A program made the position numbers and the translations under genes. A stretch of 62,000 bases of DNA, taken from Cristatella mucedo. Lineage: Eukaryota; Bryozoa; Phylactolaemata; Cristatellidae. The DNA is taken from positions 1-62,000 of the forward strand of contig WPIO01000251.1 in assembly GCA_009760855.2 (NCBI GenBank). The letters run 5' to 3'. The notes under the pieces were generated by a model. The model did no database searches. It had not been told where the DNA came from and saw nothing but the letters and a program-made list of their open reading frames with translations. Below, piece after piece: positions 1 to 11,090 of this stretch (the stretch's first letter is position 1; each line of letters opens with the position of its first letter).

Positions 1-3000
1 TCGCAGTAGTAATTGACGGAACACCCAGCACCGTCGTGCAGCAGCACAGTCGCATTCAGAAGACCATTCCCCTAACCCCGTAGTGGTGCCCTTTCAGAAG
101 CACACTTAGCGCCGTGTCGTGTAGAGCTTGCTCTTCGCGCCACAGCCGCGCCGCTCGACTGTACTACCTCGCACGACTACACCCAATGACGCGATCGTTA
201 CAGGCCTTCAAACCGTCTTCTTTAAAAGTTAATGTCTCCCTCTCGAATAAAAAGTCCCGCGTGCAAACACAATGCATAAGGCTAAAGGCGCCAGCTGACC
301 GCCGTCGTAAACGTCCAACGCAGATTTCCCCTCGGAAGACGTTTCAGCAATCTGGTCTTCCCTATATTCTCCGCTCACTTGCGCCTGCGCTGCCGCTCTC
401 TAGACCCCCGCGGCCACCTCCCCCCGAAGCAGGTAAGCCCCGGGAGGCGCGATCGTCTCCCGGAAGGAACGGCCGACTGCGACCCTCGGCTCCGCAGGTG
501 CGAGGCGGCGGCCGCTCCGTAAGGCCCCACGTTCGCCGTATCCACCGGCACGTCCGCCCTTTCCCGAGAACAGGACTCACCCTCGGCCCGCGAATCGAAA
601 CTGCCGCCAAGACGCTCTGGCCCTCCTGGCTGACGTCAGCCGACTCGCGCGCGATGTGCATCCGAACCTTGTCGTTCAGAGGAGAGAGTCACATGAGTTT
701 TCGTCCCGATACACGCTTGCAGGTTCGGCGAGCGTCGGCGTGCTGCGCAACGACGCTCGGTTGGCTGGTGGCGATTGGCGGTTTGGCGAATCGGTCTTGC
801 TCGAGTCGGCAGGATGGTTCGCCTCACGGAGACGGAGGTTGTCTGTTTGCGCCCTCCGCACGGCTGGCAGCGAGCGGCGCTCTTTTTCCCACACGACCAC
901 GACGCGCGTACGGGCTGCCCACTGTGCTGCTAGCAGCTGCTTGCGGGCGCAGCGCGGCGCCAAGAGTCGTCGCATCGTCAATGCCAGGCGCGACGCGCTT
1001 TCGACGGCAGCGCCTGGGCGCCATCCTCTGGCATATGCACTTGGAGCAGCTCCGCCGCCGCCGTTCGAACGCTATTCAAAGCCGTGCGCTCAGAGTCCCG
1101 AGTCCTCCAGACGAGCGGCGGACCTGAGACGGACGTGCCGCAGACGATCGCTGGAATTCACGCATTTCGCGGCCGCCCGGCGTCTGGCAGCGGAGGCGCA
1201 CGGTAGGGCGATCGGGCGCGATCGCGGCTGCTTCCTAGCGAGCGGCCAGTCGCCACTTTACCACCGCGGGAATTCCTCTGACCGTGGCAGCCTCGGTCAT
1301 GAAACCGCTCGATCTAACAGAGAGCTCGGCGGGAGACTCGACGTCAGACGGAATGCACTCGGCGTGGACAAAGCTAACGAACGCACTAGTAACGACAGGC
1401 CCATCTGCGTATCGCCTCTAACGAAACCTAGATCTATTCCGGACGCTTTGCAAAGCTCCGCTGCAATAGAGTCAGGATCCGCGGTCGGCGCGCGTGGACC
1501 ACTGCCTCCGTTTGATATGCAGCGCGTACAAAATGCAAGCAGCGCGATCAGTTGATCACTCATACTGAAGGCTAGCACGAAGCCATCGGCCTGTGCGGCC
1601 TACGTACAATACTATAGCTGGTACCAGAGCACTGAATCAGCTGCACCTGTGGGGACCGCTGCGAGTCAGGAAAAATACAACTTTTACTGGGACTTTGACC
1701 AAGGCCGGCCGAAAATGGTGAGTGTTGTACTAGACGCTTGACGGATCGCGTGCAATTTCATAATCGCGCCAGCGTTTCGTGGGCGAATGGCGAATTCCGG
1801 CCTTCCAGTACGTGCGCACGATAGGCCTCGATTATCATTACAGAGCCCAAACTTGCGAGAGACGGGTGGGAGTAGTATCGCGCCGGTTTACCGGATGTAT
1901 GGGTGACGGTATAGCCAGAGCGCGCGGTACGACAGCGTGTCGAGGACTCAGGAGGCTGTACTTGCGGTATGCTTGTGCGATCGAGGTATGCTGCCTGCGT
2001 CACGCTAGACGGTGCGGATCTTTGGCCTAGCCCGTCGCACTGATCTTCCCTCGCGTCTGCAGCGCGTCCGATGATCGCCTCTTCTGTCGTGGCCTGCTGG
2101 GGGTAAGGAGTGCACGAGGGTAAAACACCTGGGCATTCCGCTCGTCAGTCGATCTCACCTGCCGCCACTGCTATGTTGCGTCCGTCGGATTTTGTTCTAA
2201 TACGCTATCGTCTCCACTCCGCTCTGAACGCCTTGTCCACATAGCCATCTTTCGAGGCCGCAGATCGCAAAGTCAAACTCTACAGTTTCGTCCAGAGCCA
2301 AGAAATCTTCGCAAACAGCACGAGATGCTTTCCTGTTTCCTGGGTCCTCTTGAAGCGCCGCACGCTTGCTGACAATATCAGCAAGACGCACCTCACAAAT
2401 GTCGAAAGGGAGTAAAGTGCGCAGTTCCAAATGCGCAATGCTGTCTCCGAGTGATGTCTCGCCTAAGGACGTGACGTGTCGCAGCTGAAAAGCGCGGGCA
2501 TTTCAGAAACACAAAGCTCACACTGCGTAAGAGGGCGATTCTCAAAGTGTCACGTCAACGCCCTCTCTGGCTTCACGACGATGCACACGCCCAGCATGGC
2601 GATTGTCCTGGTCCCAGTTCAAATGCCAGGCTGTCCTGCCTCCCCTCCGACCGCCGGACGCTCTGTCGTCAGGCCGATGCGCAGTCCTTCCGTCGTGCGC
2701 GCCCAAGGGTGCCTGGTCGCCGCGCAAAGTCCGCCGCTGCGATTCCGCTCATGCAGCGAAGACGGTCCGCGAGCTGCATGGGCGAGGCTGGGCTGCTGAG
2801 CTGTCGCTGTCCTTCACGCGCGGTTTCGTCGGTCTCGGCCGCGAGGCCGCCAGTGCGAGGGCACGGCGGCGCGCCGCCGTGCTGCCGTCCATACAGATAA
2901 TGGTGAGGCGGTGCTGCGCGCTCGCTGCGCGACGCGGCGGCTTAAACCGCTTTCCGCCGAGATCGCCCTAGGCCACGAAGCCCGTAGCGAATGCGTCGCG

Positions 3001-5435
3001 GCGGGTGTCCAGACGTCGTCGGCAGTCGCGACCTCTTCGCTTGTCTAGGCGAGGGCCTCCGTCGAGTTCAAAGCGCACCGCCAGCCATCGTGCATCTCTA
3101 GGCGCGGTACCGCCCAGCGGTGATGGCGCTCGACGCGGAGCGCCCGCGGGCGTTCTGTGTCAGCGTTTCTGCCCTTCCTGGTCGCGTTCCTGGTCCCAGT
3201 CGCATCTCGTGGTGGTTCACACGTCGACAACCGTGTCCAGTTTCGATGGGCGGCGGGCACGCCGCCGCGGCTGCAGCCAGCGCTCCCGGCCTCCCGCTTC
3301 AGATTCCGCCGCGACCGCGCGGCGTGCGTCCTCGTAGCGCGTACGCGTCGCGCGTCCGGCGAACCTCCCTCGTACGCTGAGCAGTTCACGAGTCAATGCT
3401 AGAATTCTGCGCGAGAGGCCGTTGTAATGGAGCAGCCAACAGCGACCAAACCGTCCCTGGGAACGTAGCACCAGCCCCAGCGCGCGCGGTTGAGGTGCAA
3501 TTAGCTCTGTGATACTCAGCGCGCGGCGCTTTTCTACATCGTGCTGGTCCCGTGCGGGTCATGTCACTCGGCGCGCGTTTGGGTGAGCGATGGGCGACCC
3601 GCGCCGCGCTTCAGCTACGCGCTTGCGCGTCGGTATAGACCCGTGTCATCGAGGCGCTGCAATGGCGCTCGGTCGCGAAATTGACGAATACATCGAAAGC
3701 GAAAAGCATGGCTGAGCTGCTGTAGTCATCGTCGCATTTAAAAAGACGCCAAGCCGATCGGCCGAGCTGTTCGGTGGCGTGAGCTCAGAATGTCTCGATG
3801 CTGCGCCAGATCCTCTTCCGTAAATTTACCGCAAAGATCAGTCGATCCTACGAGCTTGCTGCAGCGTTTAGGAAGAGCGTCTGCTGCTGAACTATTTGAC
3901 TGGCCCACCCGGGCGCCCACGATCGCTCTGCAGGACTGTTCTCCTGGCCCTATAACGTCGCAGCCAGTGGCGCTACCGCACTTCGAATGATACGGCCATC
4001 TCACGCTGCCAGTTGGTAGCGAAGCTTGCAACCAGCGCATGCCTTCGGCGTCTAACGCACTAGTTCTGATCGCTTAACGCGGCTTCTCGAAGCTGCACTA
4101 CTCATCGGGCGTGACGGCAGCGTTTTCCACGACGACGCTGCTGCTCGCCCGCCGATGTGCGTTCGCTAGGCCGCCTCGCACGGACGCCATTGACCGAGCC
4201 CGGAAGCTGCGGCGGCGGCCAGCTTGGCTTCGAGCGCCAGCCACGCCTCCGACGCGCGTACCTTGAGCGCGTCGACCGGAGTACGCCTGCAGCCGGCACT
4301 ACGCTCTCACTCGCGCGCGCGTCCGCGCTGCGTCGCTCGCTGCGCTGGCTGGTGAAACTGGCGGTTTTTCGTCGCGAAGCTCGGCGCCGTCGTCCGCCGC
4401 GTCGCCTGGCTGCTGGCGACGCTCAGGCGCTCGACGCGCTGGGTATATTGCGTCTTCCGCCAGGCCGATGGACGCTCTGGGCCCATTTCGCCAGCACCAT
4501 TTGAACACTAGGTCTGGCTCTGCGCGCCTCAGCAGCAGCGTGGCACGCCGGAGACGGCGTGCGTGGTTCGTCCTCGCTCTTTGCCGAGTCCCCGCCCACG
4601 TTTCTCGGACGCATCGTTTCTTTCTGCCGATCTAATGAGCTGGCGCGAGCTGCCTTCCCTTTAAGGAGGCTACCAGCGTGTCGCAGGCTTGAGGGCGCTG
4701 GCCGCGGAAAGGTGCATCGCGTGGGACCTACTACTGGCGCACATTCTTGGCGTGGTTGCTCAGACTTCCGACGGCCTTGCATCTGCCAGCGGCATCTGCA
4801 GCATGCGCTCTGCCGCTGGTATTGTTATAATCTTCTCGCCAATATCAGTGCACTTCTCGGTCGCTTGCGAGTGCACGTGTCAAGACCGCACACACAAGTG
4901 GTTTCGTGCGATGACAGCGGGGCAGCGATTGTGTATCTCGTGCTGCCAGATCGTGCGCGGAGACAGCGCCCACGCTGGACGCCCTCAGGCTGAGAATCAG
5001 TCGAGACAGTGCAGTGAACTGTGTTTCTTTCTCTGCGTGCGAGGGGCTGATGGCTGTTCCCGCCCTGTCCAGCGCACCGAACGCCGCTCACTGCAAAGTG
5101 AAAAGCTGACCAGCACGCGAGTCGCTGTCACGACAGGCAGTTTGTCTCTTTGAGCTAACCAGTCCATTTCTTTTATTGATATTCGCCTTTTACCATGTAG
5201 CGCCACGTGCGAAGAACCGGGACAATGTATAAGAAGACATAACGAAGCCAGCTTGATTTCCACAGCTGGGCAGCGAGCGACGTGAGCCTTACTCACGCGA
5301 GAGAAAACGTTTGAGCTGTTTTCTGGACGTCGTGCAGTCCTTTCAGCTCGCAGAGCGGCCAAGCTACAGTTTCTTCTAAGCTGCTCGCGATCGAGGTCCC
5401 AATAATCGCGTGGAGCGAGAGAGACGTGTTTGCTC
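1..5435. other. GC- and CpG-rich region without identifiable gene
   Basis: This block is markedly richer in G+C and CpG than most of the window, down to about position 5150. ORFs of 60 to 337 codons overlap on both strands and in several frames (for example 114-1127 plus, 656-1555 plus, 4997-5539 minus). They are rich in Arg, Ser, Ala and Pro and show no domain, repeat or motif that I recognise. That is what chance ORFs look like when stop codons are rare. The block could be a CpG-rich promoter or first-exon zone, or unmethylated intergenic DNA. I see no splice-consistent coding series and no recognisable repeat family except the LINE tail that follows it. Confidence 0.55.
2861..2882. repeat. 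22-bp perfect GC palindrome
   Basis: The left half gcacggcggcg (2861-2871) is followed directly by its exact reverse complement (2872-2882), giving a 22-bp perfect palindrome with no spacer. It sits in a GGC/GCC-rich stretch and could form a short cruciform or bind a dimeric factor. No function can be assigned. Confidence 0.8.
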
Positions 5436-5567
5436 GATGTTTTACTTCTATTCGATTGCGTATCACCTTTGCAGCAAATGTAAGCGCCTGAGAGATAGTA
5501 ACAAAGGAGTTCTCTGAGGGCAGCTTTATCAAAGTGCAATGTTCATTATCCTTATTATTATGTCATA
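5436..5567 (+). mobile_element. L2-A LINE, 3' tail fragment
   Basis: The segment carries the end of the L2-A 3' UTR in plus orientation: a relic of the CCTTTGCAGCAAATGTAA block, then the two arms of the terminal stem-loop (AAGCGCCT ... and ... GCTTTATCAAAGTGCA), and an ATTATCCTTATTATTATG tail. Compared with the copies at 49590-49764 and 30790-30868, the loop between the arms carries a few extra bases and one arm has an inserted A. It is a severely 5'-truncated copy without coding sequence, lying at the edge of the GC-rich block. Confidence 0.7.
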
Positions 5568-6279
5568 GGCTCAAAGTCAGTACGTTTGCATACCAGATTA
5601 CGGTGGTATAAGGGGGAATGTTAGGGCTGCCATATATTGGCTACGTCAGGAATCACTAGATTTGACTAATCCAGTCTGAGGCTTGAATCTTGGTTTTAAT
5701 TAATGAGACGCTGGTGATGAACGCGTACCATCACTCACCAAAGGCAACAGGTTGGTAAGCTGCAAAGTGACGTGCGAACGCCTTTAGAGTCCTCGATCGG
5801 TTGAGTCGCTGTTGAAGTCAAGTGAAGCGTGTTAATAATGACGGTTAATTTAATCAGTTGTAGTACCTGTTATGTGACTGATTGTTATCCCGACAGTGAG
5901 CACGGTCACTAAGAAGACGCATGAGATGATCTCTGTGATATGCTTCAGAGGCCCAACTAAAGTTACATGTAGTGTCCTGAGGCTGCGGTTCGGTTCTTCC
6001 CATAGCTTAAACGGCTCAGGAAGTCCGGCATGGTCGTAAATTGGGTCGGCACCTTTCTATATTAGTAAGTTCGAAAGCGAACTGCTGACTGTTTGTTTCC
6101 GTAATTCGTGCGACCGTGCTATCGGTTCTCTTCTGACTCGAAATGGCCACTTATACCGATCGTTCCTGGGGGGAAGACCTTGTTACAACGATCCTACACG
6201 AGCTCTGATGACGCTGACGGGAGTACCTCCACAAAAACATAGACCAACCCTACCTACCGGTGCTGAAGTTTCTAGGGTT
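5568..6279. other. Intergenic DNA, nothing identified
   Basis: Mixed-composition DNA follows the LINE tail. No long ORF, RNA gene or repeat family could be recognised on either strand. Confidence 0.5.
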
Positions 6280-6345
6280 ATGAATAATAACCTTGATAAG
6301 CTCTGAAACCTCAATCTCTTCTAGGCGCTTTATATTTTCTGAAAG
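6280..6345 (-). mobile_element. Diverged L2-A LINE 3' tail
   Basis: On the minus strand this reads as the L2-A terminal stem-loop: the plus strand shows AATAATAACCTTGATAAG, then CTCTGAAACCTCAATCTC, then TTCTAGGCGCTTTATATTTT, in the same order as the undamaged tails at 39523-39620 and 59370-59450. It lacks a few bases in the first arm. No upstream LINE sequence remains, so it is a tail-only fragment. Confidence 0.55.
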
Positions 6346-6910
6346 GGTACTCCTTTGGTTTAGCGTAGAAAGCGCGCCCACAGAAGGCTCCTTCTAAAAT
6401 TCCCTTCTGGCTGCACATGCTTTTGCCCCCTGTTAAGGTGCTGCGCCTTTGACCAGCGAGTGTCGTGCTCGACCTCTGATACCTAAGCTATCGGTTCAAT
6501 GCATAAACTTCATCATTAATGGCTTGAACAACTCGGGCCTTTGCGAAAGTCCTTGCACGTGTATATAATATTAGCACATATATTATATAATAGTGTGCAA
6601 ACTAGTATGAAATCCTAGTGGCAGTATATTAGTATAAGTACATACTATATTACGTTATTCCAATAGCAATCGCACACCGTGACTGCAGTGGTCACCCGCG
6701 AGGCGCCGTCTCATCACAATAGGTCAGATATTTCGAACCGACGGGTTTCTACTAACTACACAACGAGCATTAAGCTCCTAAGCAACAGGCCTTTGGGCGT
6801 ATAGATACGCCATTTTTTAACTGCAATTAGCCGAGAGTGCTGGTAGTGGTGGCCGAGCACGCACAGTCTCTCGTTACTTTGCTCTATAACGTTACGCTGC
6901 CTAACCGTAC
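6346..6910. other. Intergenic DNA with AT-rich stretch
   Basis: No gene or repeat family is recognisable. Around 6555-6655 there is a TATA/ATAT-rich stretch with several short inverted repeats, of the kind that arises from decayed microsatellites. Confidence 0.45.
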
Positions 6911-6952
6911 ATAACCTTCCGCCTGCGTAACGTTAACGCTGCGGAAGGTTAT
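6911..6952. repeat. 12-bp perfect inverted repeat with 18-bp loop
   Basis: The arm ataaccttccgc (6911-6922) is matched exactly by its reverse complement (6941-6952). The 18-bp loop itself contains the palindrome GTTAAC and the sequence AACGTTAACG. The structure lies just upstream of a GC-rich block. It could be the end of a small non-autonomous element or a structured RNA. Neither target-site duplications nor a second copy were found. Confidence 0.7.
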
Positions 6953-9219
6953 ACAGAGGCTGCATCCGCTATAAAGCGAACTAGTGAACGAGGCCAGAAA
7001 TGGTCTTGGCCGCGGTCGTGCGCAGGCTAGTCTTCGTCAACGTCGTAGCAACCTAGAATCAATGCGGTGCTTTACGAATGCTAGATCGCCGACGGTTAAG
7101 AGCGGCTGCAGGCGAGGTAGCTTCGCGCGACGTCAGCACTGCTTCGCATTTTTTTTTGAAGCACTGATCTATTTGTCGTCGTCCCCGTCGAAGGCCTACG
7201 AAAACTTTCTTCCTGGCGGCAGGATTGGCCTCACTCTTACGGAATCTCAGGAGAGCTGCAAACTGTACGAGCTTGGCTTTGGGCGCACCTATAAGCGCGA
7301 AACGTTAGAATTACACGACATCGCTAGCGTACTAACGGCGGTTGTCATTTACGGCCGTTCGCCATTCCTAGGAAGGACCCTGAGAGTGGCTTGCGGCGGG
7401 CTGATGAAGACGCTCGCATTGGAAGCGGCCCCATACCCCCGCACTTTGCCTACGCTTAAACCACCTCAAAACAGTGTTTTTAATACGCCACGTTGAAACA
7501 TAATGTAACTACAACACTCCGTCGTGCTAAATAGCTTAAAAAGGGAATGGTCCACCTCATTTGGTCGAGACAGGCCGCTGTTCCAGCTATCGATACGATA
7601 ATTAGCAGTACGTTCGTGGAGACACACATGCACTGTCGTCGAACTAAGTCTTTTTTGCTAAGTAACACTGCACTGACTGTGCAAATGAAATCAGGACCGG
7701 AAGGCACATTAGTCCCATTGTAGGAATTCATAGACATTGTTTTTTTCCTTTTCTTTATTTTTCTACGCGGCTTCATTCCTCTACGTGGTGCCTCGGGTAG
7801 CGCACTACGCAGCAACCAAACGTTTAGTGCATTAATTTACCAGCGATCTCGACGCCCTAGCGATTACAAACTTGCGCACGAGCTACGGCCACAGACTCAT
7901 ATTTGCGAGTCTCTAAAAAGTGCGCGTCAGCAGACGCAGGGTTCTTTGACGTTGAGCGACCTCGATGGCATTCCTGGTTCGGGCTCTCTGAAATCAATCT
8001 TATTTGCGTTACGAACGCAGACAGTTGGCTCCGTAGTGCAAAGTCAGTTTCGCGGCGAGCGCAGCTGGCTACGCGGGTGTGCTCTCTTCCTGTCAAGGTC
8101 ACTACTGGTGGCTCTGCGGTGGGACGGCCGGGATCGGCGCGCGTCGTCTGCTGGGAGTGCTAGTAAAGCAGGGGAAAGTAAGTCGAACTTGCCCGAAGAG
8201 TTCGTGCAAATCGACGACGCTGACAAAGCCACGAACATCGTTTAATCCTGACAGGAAAAGATGGCTCGCCCGTTCCTGGTAGCGTGGCCTGGAGCTTTCA
8301 GGGTCGCGGCGCTGACCCGCCGTTGCAGCAGGCGATAACCAGCCCCGATTAGCTTCCACCTGCATTGCGCAGGCAGCACTGCCCGCTGGCGGATTGCTCC
8401 CCTCGCTATCTTCTGCCTCTATGGAGCTACATCTACCTATACGGGTCGACTACCGAACCGGTTACCCTGGGGACCAAGGATGGCTTTGACTGGTATTCTG
8501 CGAATTTCACCAATCGCAGCGCTGGCGGCCGCGTAGCTATCGGCTCTCGCGAGCTTGAGTTCAAGGCGCGTGTGTCGGTCTCAAAGCGTGTGCGTAGCTA
8601 AGAATTCGCTTGGGAGATTCGATCCTGAGCTGTATGGCGTCAGAATGAAAGTTTTCTAAATCCACCCAGAAATGCTGTCGACTATTATGGCATTTTTCAG
8701 TTTAAGCTTCCCACGTTGTGGTACACTTTTTACTTATCCGTAAAAATAGCTTCACTCGAACGCGTGGTAAAATACCTCGATGAAGGTGCGTCACCCATAG
8801 CCTGTTTCCATATGCAAAAAGTATCATCCGACACACAAACTGAGAGCGTGCACGCACCTCGGTAAAATGTGTTAGACCCGCCTAAGAAGGATTGCAATTT
8901 AGTGGCCGTACATCATTGAATGACTTTGTAAGTCTTGGCAGTGAACGTGCGGGGAAGTTCCTACTGTCTAGCCCACTGACCATTTGACCAGGCTTCCGTT
9001 TTGCAGCAAATTAAGAGTACTAGAAAGTGATTTAGTTCGCTCAGAACGCTAAAACAAATGTTGTATTGTTAACATAATATTTGACTCGTCGTTGAAACGA
9101 CGTTAGTTTCTTCCGAAGGGAGTGGGGCTGCTGCCGGAATTTTGTATCGGAGAGGCTAATGACTCATATATGTACAGCGAATGTACTCGAGGAAAAGAAA
9201 TGACCTGGTAATAGCTGAC
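6953..9219. other. GC-rich block and flank without identifiable gene
   Basis: Positions 6980-8600 are GC- and CpG-rich. They contain overlapping ORFs up to 170 codons (6984-7496 plus) and several around 7850-8370 on both strands, none with a recognisable domain. Composition then drops. Between 8600 and 9220 nothing is identifiable. As in the first 5 kb, the ORFs are best explained by base composition. Confidence 0.5.
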
Positions 9220-9312
9220 AATTAATCCTAAGGATTAATTAACTATAATTAATATAATATAATTAACTATAATTAGGTTAATAAAAAGTTAATTACAATA
9301 TTAATTAGGATA
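9220..9312. repeat. AT-rich palindrome and direct-repeat cluster
   Basis: A 21-bp odd palindrome centred on 9230 (aattaatcct, a central a, then the reverse complement) is followed by two exact copies of aattaactataatta (9237-9251 and 9261-9275) spaced 24 bp apart, and by more TTAATTA-type repeats to about 9312. This is simple AT-rich DNA that may be easily unwound. No gene is associated with it. Confidence 0.65.
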
Positions 9313-9700
9313 ATTACTCGCTGCGGCCAGTGGCCACTGGGTGTCGCCGTTGAGGAGCTTAGAAGGGGGGCATTTTAATTAAAAAAAATGCTCAGGCGAC
9401 TTTTTTAATAGGAAATTCGGGAGGAATGGGGGTGGGTCGGATCTGCCAAGAGACCGGCTTGCAACCAGAGCTCTGCAGCGATGTCGTATTAGCTGCCTGT
9501 TAAGCGTTCAGCCGCGCCCAGTTTGCCTCTCCTGGAAGCACATGACGTGACGTTTTGCATCGAAGGCTAACCGTCCGGCAGTGTACGTTCGCTTCTCCTC
9601 TGGAGACTCGTTCTCCCGCTCCTGTCACTGAAGCAGCTTACGTTTTTGTTCGGAAGGAAGCGGTCTTTTGTTCCTCGCCCCGAAGAAGTGCGGACGAGTA

Positions 9701-9800
9701 AAGGGTTGACCATCCAGCAGAAAGGTAGACCGTCCAACAGAAGGGTAGACCGTCCAACGCAAGGGTAGACCGTCCAACACAAGGGTAGACCATCCAACAG
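9701..9800. repeat. Minisatellite, five tandem 20-bp units
   Basis: Five head-to-tail units of exactly 20 bp follow each other without spacers. The commonest form is aagggtagaccgtccaacag, and the units differ at only one to four positions (for example GACCATCC against GACCGTCC). The constant unit length and low divergence point to recent expansion. On the minus strand an ORF crosses the array, but the period is not a multiple of three, so each unit is read in a shifted frame and no repeat peptide results. There are no unique spacers, so it is not a CRISPR-like array. Confidence 0.93.
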
Positions 9801-9849
9801 CTTGCGTCGCGGAAAAAGGGCCGTTACGTCTACCACTCACGCCGAGCCG

Positions 9850-9992
9850 GTTTGATCCAGCGGTTAAGGTGCTCGCCCCGGGGACCATGGTCTGGCTGAG
9901 GCCGTGGGCTCGAGCACCGAGGCAAATGTGAAGCGCCTGAATAGAGATTATGTTCTCCTGGGGTGCAATACTAATGAATTTTATTTATTTAT
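9850..9992 (+). mobile_element. SINE2 copy: tRNA-like head and L2-type tail
   Basis: The head reads GATCCAGCGGTTAAGGTGCT (A-box region, from 9864) with a B-box-like GGGCTCGAGCACC near 9906. It is followed by the body AAATGTGAAGCGCCTGAATA and a tail ending in AATGAATTTTATTTATTTAT. Head and tail together match the copies at 33886-34020, 40055-40214 and 48305-48462. The GTGAAGCGCCTGAATAGAGA arm and the later GGGGTGCAATAC arm correspond to the L2-A terminal stem-loop. The head is too altered to be a working tRNA. It lies directly downstream of the 20-bp minisatellite. Confidence 0.8.
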
Positions 9993-10994
9993 CAAGCTCG
10001 CTGAAAGCAATAAAGCAAGACGCGCGATGGTATGCCCTTGGTCGAATTGGGAATTTCAAAAAGCCCTATTACCAGAAATGCCTTAAGAATCACCTGGGCA
10101 ACGATGGACTACTGACTTAGCGACCCTGAAATAATGATTTGACAAATAAAATTGGCAGTATGCAAGTGTGCTGCAGGTGCACCGCTGTAGCAGCCTCGAG
10201 TTACACCTAAAGAAAAATGGTAGTCCTGCCCCCGGAAGAACGGATTGAATCTGGTTATGAAGGCGGTACGCTATAGAGCTCCAGTTTCTGCTAAGTAAAT
10301 CTAGGCAATAAACCATAGCATTGAGTAAATTCCTTCAGCGAGTCAGACCTCAGACTCAGTCGTGCTGGAATAATCTAGCCAGTGCGAGAGCTGCCTGCAT
10401 CCTAGAGAGGCGCTACACACTGAATATGTATTGCTCATTTATAATACTGAATAAAAATATTTGTTTAGCGTTGTCAGGAAACAGAGAGAAAGCATAAAAG
10501 AGAGAGAGAGAATGCGATGCTTCATGCCGATAAATAGACATCCGGCAGTCTTTGCTTGCTTTTTCTCGGTCGAAATGTGGCCGCCTCATTAGAAACGGGG
10601 CTGCTAGCCTTTTACGGAGACAGACTTCGATCATTCTCTCGGGAGAAGCTGAAGTTTAGTTAAAATTCTGTCTCAAAAGTACTGAAGACTCCCACATTTA
10701 AAAATTCTTAAGCTGAGTCCGCAAGGCTTCCTTCTTGTTAACCATCCTAAAAACGTTAATGTCACCTTTCTACAGAAACATGTCGTGGCTCAGCTGATAA
10801 AGTACGCTCGTCACATTCACGCTTTTAAGCAGCTTGTAAGCAATCGTAGCCCTTTTCGATTTTGGGAAAGCTTGAAACTTCGTCTCTGAAGCTTGACATC
10901 TGAAAAATCTCCGTCGACCAAAACGTCTATCTACCTGAAACGATGTGCGTGCACCAAGTGAGCGACAATCTCGATGCTGTTCGCCGATCGCAGG
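9993..10994. other. Intergenic DNA, possible tRNA-like head
   Basis: No gene was identified. Around 10788-10825 the sequence GTGGCTCAGCTGATAAAGTA resembles the A-box region of a tRNA-derived SINE, but I see no convincing B box or tail, so it is only mentioned here. A short AG microsatellite lies near 10500-10512. Confidence 0.4.
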
Positions 10995-11090
10995 TCTCTT
11001 AATAATAGTAATAATAATAATTCACTTTATAAGCGCTCTCAGAGAACTAAATCTCTTTCTAGGCGCTTTATATTTTCTTTTCTTAAATTA
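10995..11090 (-). mobile_element. L2-A LINE 3' tail fragment
   Basis: The plus strand shows an (AAT)n tract, then CACTTTATAAGCGCTCTCAG, AGAACTAAATCTCTTTC and TAGGCGCTTTATATTTTC. This is the reverse complement of the L2-A terminal stem-loop and microsatellite tail. About 90 bp of the element is left, with no coding part. Confidence 0.75.

Noticed and set aside
114-1555. Long ORFs of 337 and 299 codons on the plus strand
   Set aside because: They overlap each other in different frames, with minus-strand ORFs open as well. Composition is Arg/Ser/Ala-rich and no motif is recognisable, as expected for chance ORFs in GC-rich DNA.
9701-9800. CRISPR-like array
   Set aside because: The 20-bp units are contiguous with no unique spacers, and the surroundings are eukaryotic. 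It is a minisatellite.
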